Source: Bacillota bacterium (GTDB lineage: Bacteria; Bacillota; Clostridia; Christensenellales; Aristaeellaceae). Taken from it: a DNA stretch of 64,000 nucleotides. Under the pieces are notes generated by a model. The model ran no database searches and was not told the origin of the DNA. It worked only from the letters and a program-made list of their open reading frames with translations. This document shows, piece after piece, positions 50,159 through 59,332 of this stretch (position 1 is its first letter; each line of letters opens with the position of its first letter). The stretch is taken from contig JAEYOV010000013.1 of NCBI GenBank assembly GCA_023411395.1, forward strand, positions 40,710 to 104,709. Reading direction: 5' to 3'. The position numbers were made by a program, and so were the translations under genes.

Positions 50159-52312
50159 ATGGAACGAGGCGTTTATTTTGACGGATGGTTCAAAAACAAT
50201 CACTGCTACCACCCCAGCCTACCCTTAAGAAGCTTGCAGATGATTGAAGACCTGGAGAAATACCACGGCACGCTGCTGGTGTGGTCGGCCATGGGCGGAG
50301 GCAGCATCTCCCTTCCCTATCTGGAAAATGAAGCCTTCGGCCCGGTGGACCCACGGATGCGTTTTTACGGCTATATGAACGACTCCGAGTTTGTGGCGGA
50401 ATGCAACAAGCGCGGCATCAAGGTTTTCGCCATCGTGTTTGAGGTGCAGGGCTGGGAATTCCCCGCGGTCATTGACGATGTGACCGGGGAAATCAAGCGC
50501 CTGAACCTGCACGCCCAGCAGGAGGAAAACCATGGCTGGTACGGCCTTCGGGAATTTTCCCAAAACAAATACCCCAGCGCCTTCCGCACGTCGCTTAAGG
50601 ATTACTATCCTGACGGCATCAAAAACAGCGACGGCGAGACCGTCACCGACCTGTGGGAGGAATGCGCCGCCCGCAAGCTCGACGGCACCGCGGTGCATGC
50701 CCGCTGGGTGGAGGTCAAGAACCATGACCAGGTTTGCTACCAAACCTGCCGCAACAATCCCGTCTGGCGGGATTATCTCAAAAAGATCATGAAGATTCAA
50801 ATCGATGCCGGCGTGCCGGGCATTCAATTGGATGAATGCGAGCTGCCCATGACCTCCATCGGCTCCGGCGGCTGCTTCTGCAAGGATTGCATGAAGCAGT
50901 TCACCCAGTACCTGAAGGAACAAAAGGCAAAAGGACTGCTGGGATCAGAGTTTGACACCATTGACCTTGATGCCTTCAACTACAAGGATTATCTTTTGGA
51001 AACAGGCTCCTCCTATCCCCATGGCGCGCCCTTCTACCGCCATTACTGGGAATTTCAATTGCGGGCGGTGAAGAAATACTTCTCCGAGCTGGTGGACTAC
51101 GCCAAGGAATACGGCAAAACCACCTACGGCCGGGACATCATGGTATCCGGGAACTTCTTCAATCTGATGCCGGTGTACTATCCCATCGAAACCAAGGTGG
51201 ACGTGATTATCACCGAAATGCAGCACACCCTGTTCCGGCAGCCGCATTTTTACCGCTACTGTGCCGGTTTTGCCGGAAAAAAGCCAATCATCGTGGCGGA
51301 AAACCCCTACGGCGGCATTGTGCCTCAGCTACTCAAAATGCTGGACGCGGGAAAAGGGTATGACCTGTACCGCATCTTTCTGCTGGAGGCCTCCGTGTAC
51401 GGCTGCAACATGGCTGTTCCCTACGGCGGCTGGATGGGCAACACCATCAAGGATTCCTTCTATCCCCCGCGGGACTTGACTGCCCAGGTGCAGGATTTCC
51501 TTCACCGGCATGAGGATTTCTACCCCAAAACACCCGTGAAGGGCGCCGCGGTTTTGTATTCCTTCCCCAGCTATTACTGGCGGGAGACCACCAAGGGCAA
51601 CGGCGGCAATACCATGCTGGACGAGCAGGAAAGTTTGCTGGACTGCACGACCAGCGAATGGTCCGATCCCAATGCCAGCCACATCCCCTTCTGGGATGCC
51701 ATCAAAGCCCTGTCCGATGCCCAGGCCATGTATGATGTGAAGATGCTGGCGGACGGCGATGTTCGGGAAGACGATTTCACCCTTGACGTCATCCGCCCCT
51801 ATCCTCTGGTGGTGGTGCCGGATTGCTATGTGCTGACAAAAAACCAGGCGGATGTGCTCGTACAATACGCCAAGGAAGGCGGAAGCCTCCTCATTCATGG
51901 CCGGATCGGGGAAAATGTCAATGCCGCCGCCCGCCTGAAGGGATTGCCCAATGTGGTATTCACCGAATGCGGGCCGGACTGGAAGGGAGCCAACAGGAAC
52001 CTGCTGGAAGGCTTCCAAAGGCTGTACAAGCCGGCCTGCACATTGCAAAGCAGCAGCGGGAAGCTGGGCATCCAGCGCTTTGACAAGGATGGACGCACCT
52101 TTGTTCATATCCTGAATTACGGCTACGACGCATCAAAAGATGCCATTCTCCCCGCCGAAACGGCCACCGTTACCCTCCGGGAGGTTGCCGGGGACGTGAA
52201 GGTGCATACCCTGGATGGAAGCGGGGTGGTTCATGAAGCCATGCGTCAAGGGGATACCTGTGTCATCACCCTTCATCAACTGCCGGTGTATACAGTGATC
52301 GAAATCGCGTAA
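50159..52312 (+). CDS. Putative TIM-barrel glycoside hydrolase, family unassigned
   Basis: The 717-residue cytoplasmic protein starts MERGVYFDGWFKNNH and looks like a (beta/alpha)8 hydrolase. Candidate acidic residues are in GIQLDECELP, VDVIITEMQH and IIVAENPYGG. A GATase-like/trimerisation-type domain follows (about 450-620, VIRPYPLVVVPDCYVLTKNQADVL, here a longer region), with a small beta domain at the end. This layout resembles GH42- and GH106-neighbourhood proteins, but I cannot place it in a named family. It is under a LacI-type operator, so it probably acts on the same imported glycan as the GH106- and GH13-like enzymes. Confidence 0.75.
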   Translation: MERGVYFDGWFKNNHCYHPSLPLRSLQMIEDLEKYHGTLLVWSAMGGGSISLPYLENEAFGPVDPRMRFYGYMNDSEFVAECNKRGIKVFAIVFEVQGWEFPAVIDDVTGEIKRLNLHAQQEENHGWYGLREFSQNKYPSAFRTSLKDYYPDGIKNSDGETVTDLWEECAARKLDGTAVHARWVEVKNHDQVCYQTCRNNPVWRDYLKKIMKIQIDAGVPGIQLDECELPMTSIGSGGCFCKDCMKQFTQYLKEQKAKGLLGSEFDTIDLDAFNYKDYLLETGSSYPHGAPFYRHYWEFQLRAVKKYFSELVDYAKEYGKTTYGRDIMVSGNFFNLMPVYYPIETKVDVIITEMQHTLFRQPHFYRYCAGFAGKKPIIVAENPYGGIVPQLLKMLDAGKGYDLYRIFLLEASVYGCNMAVPYGGWMGNTIKDSFYPPRDLTAQVQDFLHRHEDFYPKTPVKGAAVLYSFPSYYWRETTKGNGGNTMLDEQESLLDCTTSEWSDPNASHIPFWDAIKALSDAQAMYDVKMLADGDVREDDFTLDVIRPYPLVVVPDCYVLTKNQADVLVQYAKEGGSLLIHGRIGENVNAAARLKGLPNVVFTECGPDWKGANRNLLEGFQRLYKPACTLQSSSGKLGIQRFDKDGRTFVHILNYGYDASKDAILPAETATVTLREVAGDVKVHTLDGSGVVHEAMRQGDTCVITLHQLPVYTVIEIA

Positions 52313-52316
52313 TCGG

Positions 52317-52345
52317 GCCGGGGAAGAGCCGGCCTCTTCCCCGGC
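52317..52345 (+). terminator. Hairpin after the hydrolase gene
   Basis: Perfect 12-bp arms GCCGGGGAAGAG (52317-52328) and CTCTTCCCCGGC (52334-52345) directly after the stop; only a weak T-run follows. Confidence 0.6.
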
Positions 52346-52423
52346 TCCCTGGTTTTCCGGCACCTATTATGCCGGAATGGCAGGGAAAGATTCCGCTTAT
52401 TTCATAAATCATACGGGCGCTTC

Positions 52424-52453
52424 TTGACGAATCCATGCACAAAGACGTATCAT
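52424..52453 (+). promoter_or_regulatory. Promoter of LacI-family gene B
   Basis: TTGACG (52424-52429), an 18-base spacer and TATCAT (52448-52453). No AAACGTTT operator is present here, in contrast to the structural genes. Confidence 0.55.
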
Positions 52454-52537
52454 GCAAACAGACAGGTATGAGACAGAAACTATTTTTTCATCTTTTTCGC
52501 CCGCATGGATCAGAAAAAGCGTGTCAGGAGGAGCTTT

Positions 52538-53548
52538 ATGGCCGTCACCATCAAGGATATCAGCAAACAGGCCGCCGTTTCCATCGCCACCGTCTCCAAG
52601 GTACTGAACGGGGATTACAGCAAGGTGAGTGAGGAAACCCGCGACCGCATCCTGAAAGTGGCGGACGAGCTGAATTACCGTCCCAACCTCCTGGCCCGGG
52701 GCCTCGTCTCCCAGAAGTTTCACATGATCGGCCTCATCATACCGGATATCTCCAACCCCTATTATGCCGACATGGCCAGGGGCATGACGGATGAGGCGCT
52801 GCGCTTTGGCTACAACGCCATGATCAGCAACACGGATCAGATGCATTCCCGGGAACTGTCCGCCATTCAATCCATGGCGGAATACAACGTCAGCGGCCTG
52901 ATCCTGGCGGGGGGCACCAACACCAAGCCTGAAAGCCAGGACCTTCTCAAACGCTACCGCATGCCTTTTGTGGCGGTGGAAAACTACACCAAGGGCATGG
53001 AATACTGCGTATATGTAGACAACTATACGGGCTCCTATAAAGCCGTGACGCACCTGATCCAGCGGGGACACAAGCAAATCGCCTACATCACCGGCTTCGG
53101 TTCCCTCCACATGCCGGAGGATGAACGGCTCCGCGGCTACAAGCAGGCCATGGCCGACCACAATCTGCCTGTGAACCCGTACCTTCTGGAGTGCGGCAGC
53201 TACACGCTGGAGACGGGATACAGAAAAACGCTGCAATTGCTGGGCCGCGGCATCCCCTTTACAGCCATTGCATGCGGCAACGACTTGATCGCCCTGGGCG
53301 CATTCCGTGCCATCCGGGAGCACAAATTGAAGGTTCCCCAGGATATTTCCCTGGTAGGCTTTGACGATGTGTACCTCTCCTCCACCATGGAACCAAGATT
53401 GACCACGGTGAGGCAGCCCGCCTATGAAATCGGCGTGCACGCCATCAAAATGCTGCTGGACCGGATTGAAAAACGCACCACGGCCGAAAAGGTGAAATGC
53501 TTCGAGCCTTCCCTGGTGGAGCGTGATACGGTAAGCTTCAGGGTATAA
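52538..53548 (+). CDS. LacI-family regulator B, paralogue of regulator A
   Basis: The 336-residue protein has the headpiece VTIKDISKQAAVSIATVSKVLNG and a core nearly collinear with the regulator at 44082 (PDISNPYYADMARGMTDEALRFGYNAMISNTD is one shared region). The recognition segment SIATVSKVLNG is identical in both, so they should compete for the same operators but sense different ligands. AGGAGG lies before the ATG at 52538. Unlike regulator A it has its own operator-free promoter. Two thioredoxin-related genes follow on the same strand. Confidence 0.93.
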   Translation: MAVTIKDISKQAAVSIATVSKVLNGDYSKVSEETRDRILKVADELNYRPNLLARGLVSQKFHMIGLIIPDISNPYYADMARGMTDEALRFGYNAMISNTDQMHSRELSAIQSMAEYNVSGLILAGGTNTKPESQDLLKRYRMPFVAVENYTKGMEYCVYVDNYTGSYKAVTHLIQRGHKQIAYITGFGSLHMPEDERLRGYKQAMADHNLPVNPYLLECGSYTLETGYRKTLQLLGRGIPFTAIACGNDLIALGAFRAIREHKLKVPQDISLVGFDDVYLSSTMEPRLTTVRQPAYEIGVHAIKMLLDRIEKRTTAEKVKCFEPSLVERDTVSFRV

Positions 53549-53580
53549 TAATTCAAATTTTCAAAGCGGGGAGGAACGGG

Positions 53581-53907
53581 ATGTTCAAAAAGAAGAAACC
53601 TGTCCTCCTTTGGATGCTGGCCCTTGCGGATGAAAAGTCCAATGTGCTTTATCAAGGCCCGCTGTTTCAAATGCAATTCGCGGAAAGTACCATCAAGGCG
53701 CTGAGCATGGAGTTTTTTCATGACCCGGAGCCTTGCCATATCCACCGCTCCGCGGTGATCCAGCGGGCGATGATGGAAATCGAACTGGCCTGCCCGGAAG
53801 AAGCCAGTGTACGCATATCCGCCTTGCCCAAAAGGATCGCCGGCTTTTTTTCCTGTTATGAAAACGCTTATGCAGTGACCCTGCACAAGGAGGAAAAGCA
53901 GGCATGA
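53581..53907 (+). CDS. Small hypothetical protein, 108 aa
   Basis: GGGGAGG precedes the ATG. The protein is soluble with mixed alpha/beta character (LLWMLALADEKSNVLYQGPLF would be its first hairpin). I recognise no family. Its stop overlaps the start of the thioredoxin/CcdA-type gene (ATGA), so the two are translationally coupled and may work together. Confidence 0.65.
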   Translation: MFKKKKPVLLWMLALADEKSNVLYQGPLFQMQFAESTIKALSMEFFHDPEPCHIHRSAVIQRAMMEIELACPEEASVRISALPKRIAGFFSCYENAYAVTLHKEEKQA

Positions 53908-55319
53908 AGCGCTTTTGCTGCCTGATGCTGGCCTGTTTGCTGGCCTTTTGGCTTTCCCTTCCGGCTCTGGCGGAAAGCAAGCCGGAGCTTTTATACTTTT
54001 TTGAAAATTACTGCGGCTCCTGCACGCCGGAAGAGGACTTTTTGAAAACCTTCCGGGAGATGACAGGAAAAAGCGCCGACGATTACGCCTGTATCTTTTA
54101 TAACATCCGCTATGAAAACGCCAGGGAAGCGCTGAACCGCGCCATTGCTCAATACAATATCCCCAAGGAGAAGCAGCTTCTCCCGCTCCTCATTGTGGAT
54201 GGGGCCGTCTACGCAGGACAGGACGCCATTTCCACAGATCTGCCCAGGGATACCCTGGCCCGTGAGGATACCACCGATAGCGTCATCTATTACCTTTATG
54301 TCACCGCCTGCGGGAGCTGCGCGGAGGCGAAAAAAACGCTGGATGCACTTCCCGCCAGCGTTTTTATCACCCGGGGCGCGTACACCTTCGCATCCAGGGT
54401 GGAGGTCATCTCCATCAACATAGGGGAAGATACCGCCCTGGCATTATCCCTTTTTGAAAGCTATCAGGTGCCGGAGGATAAGCAGGCCGCACCCATCGTC
54501 TTTCTGCGGGACAAGTACCTAAGCGGAAGCGGGGAGATCAAGAGGGAGCTTCATCCCGCCCTCCTTCGCGGGGAAGCGGTGGGAAACCGCATCGCGCAGC
54601 CTGAAAAGCAATCATTGCCGCCCCTGCGCCTTATCACCACCTTGGCGGCCGGGCTGATCGGCGGCCTGAACCCCTGCGCGCTGTCCATGGTGCTTCTGTT
54701 TTTGAGCATCCTGATCCCCCTGAAAAAGCGGGCAGGAAGGTATGCCCTCCTCTTTCTTGCCGGCAAGTTTGTATGCTATCTGGCCATTGGCGCGATGCTT
54801 AACGGGGTCATGCGCTCTCTTGACCTTGACTGGCTTCCCCTGGCCATCAAAATTTTTTTGACGGCCTATTCGGCTGTGCTGATTGTGTTTAACCTGTGGG
54901 ATGCCTATGCCGCCAAACGGGAGGCATACGGGCAGATTCGAAATCAGTTGCCCGCCAGGCTCCGCAGATTTCTTCACAAGCGGATTGAGGGCATCGCCGC
55001 ATCGGACAAAGCACTGATCCCCGCCATCCTGCTTCTTGGCATTCTGGTGGCCGTTAGCGAGTTTCTCTGTGCCGGGCAGGTATATCTGGCCACGCTGCTT
55101 TCCAGCCTGCAATCCGGCACCGGCGCCTTGCGCATGTTCCTGCTGCTGATGGCCTATTGCCTGGCCTTCCTGGTGCCTTCCGTGCTTGTAAGCGTGCTGG
55201 TGCTGAGGGGGAAAGCCGTGCTGCAGTTGTCCGACTTTGTAAGGCGCCGGATGGCGGCCATCAAGCTGATCACGGCGCTGTTCTTTATCGCCATCCTCCT
55301 TGCGGTGTGGCTGCTGTAA
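53904..55319 (+). CDS. Double-thioredoxin/CcdA-type transmembrane electron-transfer fusion
   Basis: The 471-residue protein has a signal peptide (1-23) and two thioredoxin-like segments with CGSC active sites at C37/C40 and C136/C139. A six-helix membrane domain (about 240-471) shows the CcdA/DsbD signature GGLNPCAL (C258) and a second cysteine in SEFLCAGQ (C389). DsbD/CcdA proteins carry reducing equivalents from cytoplasmic thioredoxin across the membrane. Here the external acceptors are fused to the N-terminus. Target proteins are unknown. A strong terminator follows. Confidence 0.85.
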   Translation: MKRFCCLMLACLLAFWLSLPALAESKPELLYFFENYCGSCTPEEDFLKTFREMTGKSADDYACIFYNIRYENAREALNRAIAQYNIPKEKQLLPLLIVDGAVYAGQDAISTDLPRDTLAREDTTDSVIYYLYVTACGSCAEAKKTLDALPASVFITRGAYTFASRVEVISINIGEDTALALSLFESYQVPEDKQAAPIVFLRDKYLSGSGEIKRELHPALLRGEAVGNRIAQPEKQSLPPLRLITTLAAGLIGGLNPCALSMVLLFLSILIPLKKRAGRYALLFLAGKFVCYLAIGAMLNGVMRSLDLDWLPLAIKIFLTAYSAVLIVFNLWDAYAAKREAYGQIRNQLPARLRRFLHKRIEGIAASDKALIPAILLLGILVAVSEFLCAGQVYLATLLSSLQSGTGALRMFLLLMAYCLAFLVPSVLVSVLVLRGKAVLQLSDFVRRRMAAIKLITALFFIAILLAVWLL

Positions 55320-55365
55320 CGAAGATGCTGAACGGCTTTTTTCCATATGGCATAGGAAACCAAAA

Positions 55366-55402
55366 AAGAGGGGCTTTTCCGAACTTCGGAAAAGCCCCTC
55401 TT
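55366..55402. terminator. Bidirectional terminator between convergent operons
   Basis: Perfect 16-bp arms at 55366-55381 and 55387-55402 with flanking A and T runs separate the thioredoxin fusion gene from the end of the sugar-import operon on the other strand. Confidence 0.9.
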
Positions 55403-55433
55403 CATTAAGCATTAAGTGTGTATATTAAGGAAA

Positions 55434-56252
55434 TTACAGGCCCAACGCATCATGGAGGTAACGCCTTGAGATCATGGCCGACTTGTAGTTGCATACAGGG
55501 CGTTTATCCAATTCCACGCACAGAACGCCGTCATAACCGCCCTGCCTTAACACCTTATAGATGCCCCGGAAATCTACTGTGCCGATGCCCAGCTCGCAGA
55601 AGCTGTCCATAGGCCATGCAGCATAGCGTTCCTTGTCCGGGTCCACATCCTTCAAATGGATGTAGGCGATGCGGGGCAGATATTTTCTGAAGGCTGCCAC
55701 CGCGTCCATCCCGGCCAGGGTGGTATGGGCGGTGTCCAGGCACAGGGATACCAAGGCGGGATCGGTGTTGGCAAGGAACAGGTCAATCTGCTCCTCCGTG
55801 TAGACAGGCGTATTGGCATGGGGATGGAAGCAGGCCACGCAGCCGTTTAACCTGCACAGCGTGCCGATGCGGTTGGAAAGTGCCGCATACTTCAATATTT
55901 TTTCCCGGTCGGTGGGCCTGTCAAGAGGCGCATCCCGCCACATGACGCCCTGGAGGTTCAAATACGCCGCGCCGATCTTCTTCATGAAGTCCACATAGTT
56001 GACGGCGCTTTGATAATCCGCTTCGTCGTCATCGGTGTAGTGCTCGTACAGGTTTGCCATCTCCAGGCCGTACTTGTCCAGCAGCGCTTTGACTTCCTCC
56101 GCGTTGTTGTCAAAATATCTGGTGATGAAGGCGAAGTTCTCCACCGCCTCATAACCCAGGTCGGCGGCTTCCTTCAGAAATTGCTCAAATTCCCACTTGT
56201 GATTGTCGTTGTGGTTCACAAGCCAGGTCCAGCCTGTATAAGCGATTTTCAT
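55434..56252 (-). CDS. Sugar phosphate isomerase/epimerase (AP-endonuclease-2 TIM barrel)
   Basis: The 272-residue protein shows the xylose-isomerase-like barrel features VACFHPHANTPVYT, LCLDTAHTTLAG, AYIHLKDV and LCVELDKRP, which supply His, Asp and Glu metal ligands. Relatives include IolE, IolI and 3-keto-sugar epimerases; the exact substrate is unknown. It is the last gene of the minus-strand operon, 22 bases after a dehydrogenase. It would handle a sugar oxidised by the dehydrogenases upstream, if that inference holds. Confidence 0.87.
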   Translation of the reverse strand: MKIAYTGWTWLVNHNDNHKWEFEQFLKEAADLGYEAVENFAFITRYFDNNAEEVKALLDKYGLEMANLYEHYTDDDEADYQSAVNYVDFMKKIGAAYLNLQGVMWRDAPLDRPTDREKILKYAALSNRIGTLCRLNGCVACFHPHANTPVYTEEQIDLFLANTDPALVSLCLDTAHTTLAGMDAVAAFRKYLPRIAYIHLKDVDPDKERYAAWPMDSFCELGIGTVDFRGIYKVLRQGGYDGVLCVELDKRPVCNYKSAMISRRYLHDALGL

Positions 56253-56274
56253 GGTGCCGATTTCTCCCTTCGCA

Positions 56275-57249
56275 TTAGAATAGGATGACGCCCTTCATGT
56301 AGCAGTCGCTCTTGTCGATGGACTTTTGAAACAAGGCGTTCACCGCTTCCACGTCTTCATAGTGCGCCACATGGGAGACCAGCTCGCCGGGGGTATACAC
56401 GCCCCGTCTGACCAGCGCGGCGGTTCTTGGGATCATGTCGGTATAATGGCGGTTGCTCATGGGCGAAAGGTTCAGCACATTCAGGCCGCTCATGTGCCAA
56501 TTGGTGCCGTCAAAGGTCTTTTCATGCCGGTGCCAGGTGCCCAGCACCAGCTTGCCGGCATTATAGCGGCGCAGTTTCAAAGCCAGGTCATAGCCGGAAT
56601 CGGAGGCGGCAAAGTCGATTACCACATCCACGCCGCCGTTTTTGATCATCTGATCGATCTTCGATTTGCCTTCCTCGGAATCGGGGTCATACACATGGCC
56701 GGGGCAAAGCTTTTCGGCCAACGCGATCCGGCCCTTGCGGATTTCAAACACGGTGATATCCCCGGCGCAAGAGCCGCGGGTCAGCCCTTGCAGGGTCAAA
56801 AGCCCCATATAGCCCGCGCCCACCAGCGCAACGGAATCGCCAGGCTCCAACTGGGACAGTTTGAGCAGGTTCACCACGCAGGTGGTGGGCTCCAGCACCC
56901 AGGAAGCATAATCGGTAACATCCTCCGGGATCTTGGCAATACAAGAATAATGCTGATTGAAAAATTGCTGCATCATGGCGTTGCCGCCGCTGGAGCAAAA
57001 CACTTTGTCGCCGGGCTTGAAGCCTTTCACGCCCTCCCCCACTTCCCTTACGATGCCTACGGCTTCATGGCCGATAACGTACGGGATGGGGCCGGGAGCG
57101 CTCATGCCCCGGTAGAGGTAAGAATCCCAGGCGCATACGCCGCAGGCCTTGGTTTCAATTTGCACTTCATCATACTTGGGGGACCCGCATTCCACCGGGC
57201 GGATTTCAATCTTTTTCTCCGCTACTACCCATACCGCATTGCTCTTCAT
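56275..57249 (-). CDS. Zinc-dependent medium-chain dehydrogenase 2
   Basis: The 324-residue enzyme has the catalytic-zinc motif ACGVCAWDSYLYRG, GHEAVGIVREVGEGVKGFKPGD and a Rossmann loop VALVGAGYMGLLTLQGL with an acidic strand end (FEIRKG) that favours NAD. The four-cysteine structural zinc lobe is absent, as in several polyol and sugar dehydrogenases. It follows the first dehydrogenase by 15 bases. The substrate is probably a sugar or polyol from the importer encoded in the same operon. Confidence 0.9.
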   Translation of the reverse strand: MKSNAVWVVAEKKIEIRPVECGSPKYDEVQIETKACGVCAWDSYLYRGMSAPGPIPYVIGHEAVGIVREVGEGVKGFKPGDKVFCSSGGNAMMQQFFNQHYSCIAKIPEDVTDYASWVLEPTTCVVNLLKLSQLEPGDSVALVGAGYMGLLTLQGLTRGSCAGDITVFEIRKGRIALAEKLCPGHVYDPDSEEGKSKIDQMIKNGGVDVVIDFAASDSGYDLALKLRRYNAGKLVLGTWHRHEKTFDGTNWHMSGLNVLNLSPMSNRHYTDMIPRTAALVRRGVYTPGELVSHVAHYEDVEAVNALFQKSIDKSDCYMKGVILF

Positions 57250-57264
57250 ACATTTCCCTCCGCC

Positions 57265-58215
57265 TTACCATTTTGTGCAGTCAATGATTGCCTTGATCAT
57301 GTTGCCGGGCTTTGTGTCCAGGTCCTGCTGGGCCTGATCGAACTCGTTCAGGCCATAGATGCGTGTATTGAGGTCTGAAAATTTCCACTGGCCGGAGGAT
57401 AAAAGCTCCATGGCATGCTGGCAGCACTTCATCTGGAACGGGTCCTTGCGCTCATGGAGGCTGATGGCGCTGATGGCCTTCACGTTCCAAAGCTGGATAT
57501 CCACCATCCGGTTGCCGCCTGTATGGTACCCGCCGATCCCCAGAAAGCCGTCGATCTTCGTCATTTCCCCCGCAAGCTTCAAAGCCTCACCCGTACCGGC
57601 CCATTCTGTGACGATGGACACGCCGCCCGTCCAGATGTCGCTCATGCGCGCCAGGTACTCCTTGGGCACCTGATGCGGAAGATAACATTCCGTAGCGCCA
57701 AAGCACCGGGCGTTTTCCAGCGCCTGTTCCCTGACATCTACGGCAATGATCTTTCCCGCGCCCCTGAGCTTCAGGAGGGAGACCATGCCAAGACCCATAT
57801 ACCCCGTGCCTACCACCGCCGCGGTGTCGCCGGGCAGGCTGAGGGGCACCTTGCTGGCCGCACTGATCAAACAGGACAAGGGTTCCGCCGTGGCATCCTC
57901 ATCCTTCACATTATCGGGGACATGCGTAAGTTTGTCGGGCGTGAAAAGAAGGTATTCCGCAAAGGCTTCCAAACCCAGGCCTGTCACACGGTCGCCGGGC
58001 TTGAACCCTGTCACGTCCCTGCCCACCTGTTCCACCACGCCCATGGGCTCATGGCCAAAGGCTCGCCCCCTGGATGCCACGGCCCAGTCGTGATGCTCGG
58101 ACATGCAGACACCGCAATACCTGATCTTTACCAAGACCTGGTTGCCGGCGGGAGAGGGTGTAGGGACATCGATCAGAATGCTTTTTTTCGGCCCGTCCAT
58201 GATCAGTTTCTTCAT
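57265..58215 (-). CDS. Zinc-dependent medium-chain dehydrogenase 1
   Basis: The 316-residue protein starts MKKLIMDGPKKSILIDVP and has the zinc motif GVCMSEHHDW, the GHEPMGVVEQVG motif and the Rossmann loop VVGTGYMGLGMVSLLKL with VDVRE. It is clearly homologous to the decapitated enzyme at 10460. This intact copy shows that about eight codons are missing there. GAGGGAG lies before the ATG. It is part of the import operon, between the uncharacterised barrel protein and dehydrogenase 2. Confidence 0.91.
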   Translation of the reverse strand: MKKLIMDGPKKSILIDVPTPSPAGNQVLVKIRYCGVCMSEHHDWAVASRGRAFGHEPMGVVEQVGRDVTGFKPGDRVTGLGLEAFAEYLLFTPDKLTHVPDNVKDEDATAEPLSCLISAASKVPLSLPGDTAAVVGTGYMGLGMVSLLKLRGAGKIIAVDVREQALENARCFGATECYLPHQVPKEYLARMSDIWTGGVSIVTEWAGTGEALKLAGEMTKIDGFLGIGGYHTGGNRMVDIQLWNVKAISAISLHERKDPFQMKCCQHAMELLSSGQWKFSDLNTRIYGLNEFDQAQQDLDTKPGNMIKAIIDCTKW

Positions 58216-58260
58216 ACGGTCTCCCTCGCTTTTTCTTTACAAGGCCAATGGTTGCGATTT

Positions 58261-59121
58261 TTATCCTTGCATGGCGTCGCTCTTTTTCGGGCTGTTCCGG
58301 CCGGTAAGGTCCGGAGGCCGCCGCTCGATGGCCGCCATGGCAATTTCCACGTCTTCCAGAATCTCTTCCCTGGTGTAGCACCCTACCGTCACCATATCGC
58401 AGGGTCGGATGGTGCTAAAGGAAAAGGTCAGGCCCACAAAGGGCGACACCCGCCCGGCAGCCATGGACTTGATGGTCATCACCGGCTTTTTGGCGTTTGT
58501 TATCACCTTGTGAATGTACTCCACCTCTACCTGCATCAAAAAGCCCAGGCAATTGTAGATCTGCACATACGTTTCCACGTCATAGCCATTCAGGTCGGAG
58601 TAAACGATCAATTCCGGCATATGGGCGGAAAGGCCCGGGATCATCCCCTCCTCGCGGATCATGGAAAGATAGTCCGGCAGGCGGTCGATGGCGCGCTTGT
58701 TCTTGTTTACCAACTGCTCGGCGCTATAGTGGTGGGGCATGCAAAAGGTGGCTCCCAGCTCCCTGGACCTTTTGATGGTCTGGCGCGCTTCCCGGCGGGC
58801 CGGTCCGTTGTCATCCACATTCAGGATGGGCGTATCGATGACAGTGATTTTTTTGCCGGTGCGCTCCTGCGCCAATTCAATGCCCTGCACAAAGACGGGG
58901 CTCCTCTCCATCAGGCACATGGCGGCATCGATGCCGAAGGATAAAAACACCTCCAGCATGCCGGCCACAGCCTCTTTGTTGCTGTAGGCCTGTTTGATCT
59001 GGTTGTCCGCGGCGGCACTGGTATGGCTGTACCCCACCATCCAGTTGGAACCAATCAGCATGCGGGGCAGGGATATGCCGCCGGCCACCGTGCGGGGAAA
59101 ATGCTTTTCGTGCATGGGCAT
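58261..59121 (-). CDS. Uncharacterised TIM-barrel-like protein
   Basis: The 286-residue protein has alternating strand/helix segments (LPRMLIGSNWMVGYSH, AAMCLMERSPVFVQGI, KKITVIDTPILN, IPGLSAHMPELIVYS, KPVMTIKSMAAGRVSP) consistent with an aldolase- or epimerase-type barrel. I do not recognise the family. AAAGG lies just before the ATG at 59121; a second ATG at 59115 is equally possible. It sits in the import operon, so it likely acts on the sugar or an early intermediate. Confidence 0.78.
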   Translation of the reverse strand: MPMHEKHFPRTVAGGISLPRMLIGSNWMVGYSHTSAAADNQIKQAYSNKEAVAGMLEVFLSFGIDAAMCLMERSPVFVQGIELAQERTGKKITVIDTPILNVDDNGPARREARQTIKRSRELGATFCMPHHYSAEQLVNKNKRAIDRLPDYLSMIREEGMIPGLSAHMPELIVYSDLNGYDVETYVQIYNCLGFLMQVEVEYIHKVITNAKKPVMTIKSMAAGRVSPFVGLTFSFSTIRPCDMVTVGCYTREEILEDVEIAMAAIERRPPDLTGRNSPKKSDAMQG

Positions 59122-59259
59122 GAATCCTTTCAATCATAGACCGATTCATATAACAAAGCCGGATGCGGGAGCCTTTTCCCGCCGCCGGACCAATATGCGT
59201 CTTTCGGGGCGAATGCGCCATTGGCAAACGGATGACCGGGATATGCTTTGCGATTAGGA

Positions 59260-59297
59260 GGAAGGGCCCTGCGGCCTTGTGGACGCAAGGCCCTTCC
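59260..59297. terminator. Intercistronic hairpin after the solute-binding protein gene
   Basis: A 14-bp stem with one mismatch (59260-59273 with 59284-59297) lies in the 211-base gap. On the minus strand no T-run follows, so it is more likely an mRNA-stabilising or attenuating stem than a full terminator. Confidence 0.5.
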
Positions 59298-59332
59298 CTT
59301 TTGCTTGGACCGTTGGGATGATGCGCTAGGGA

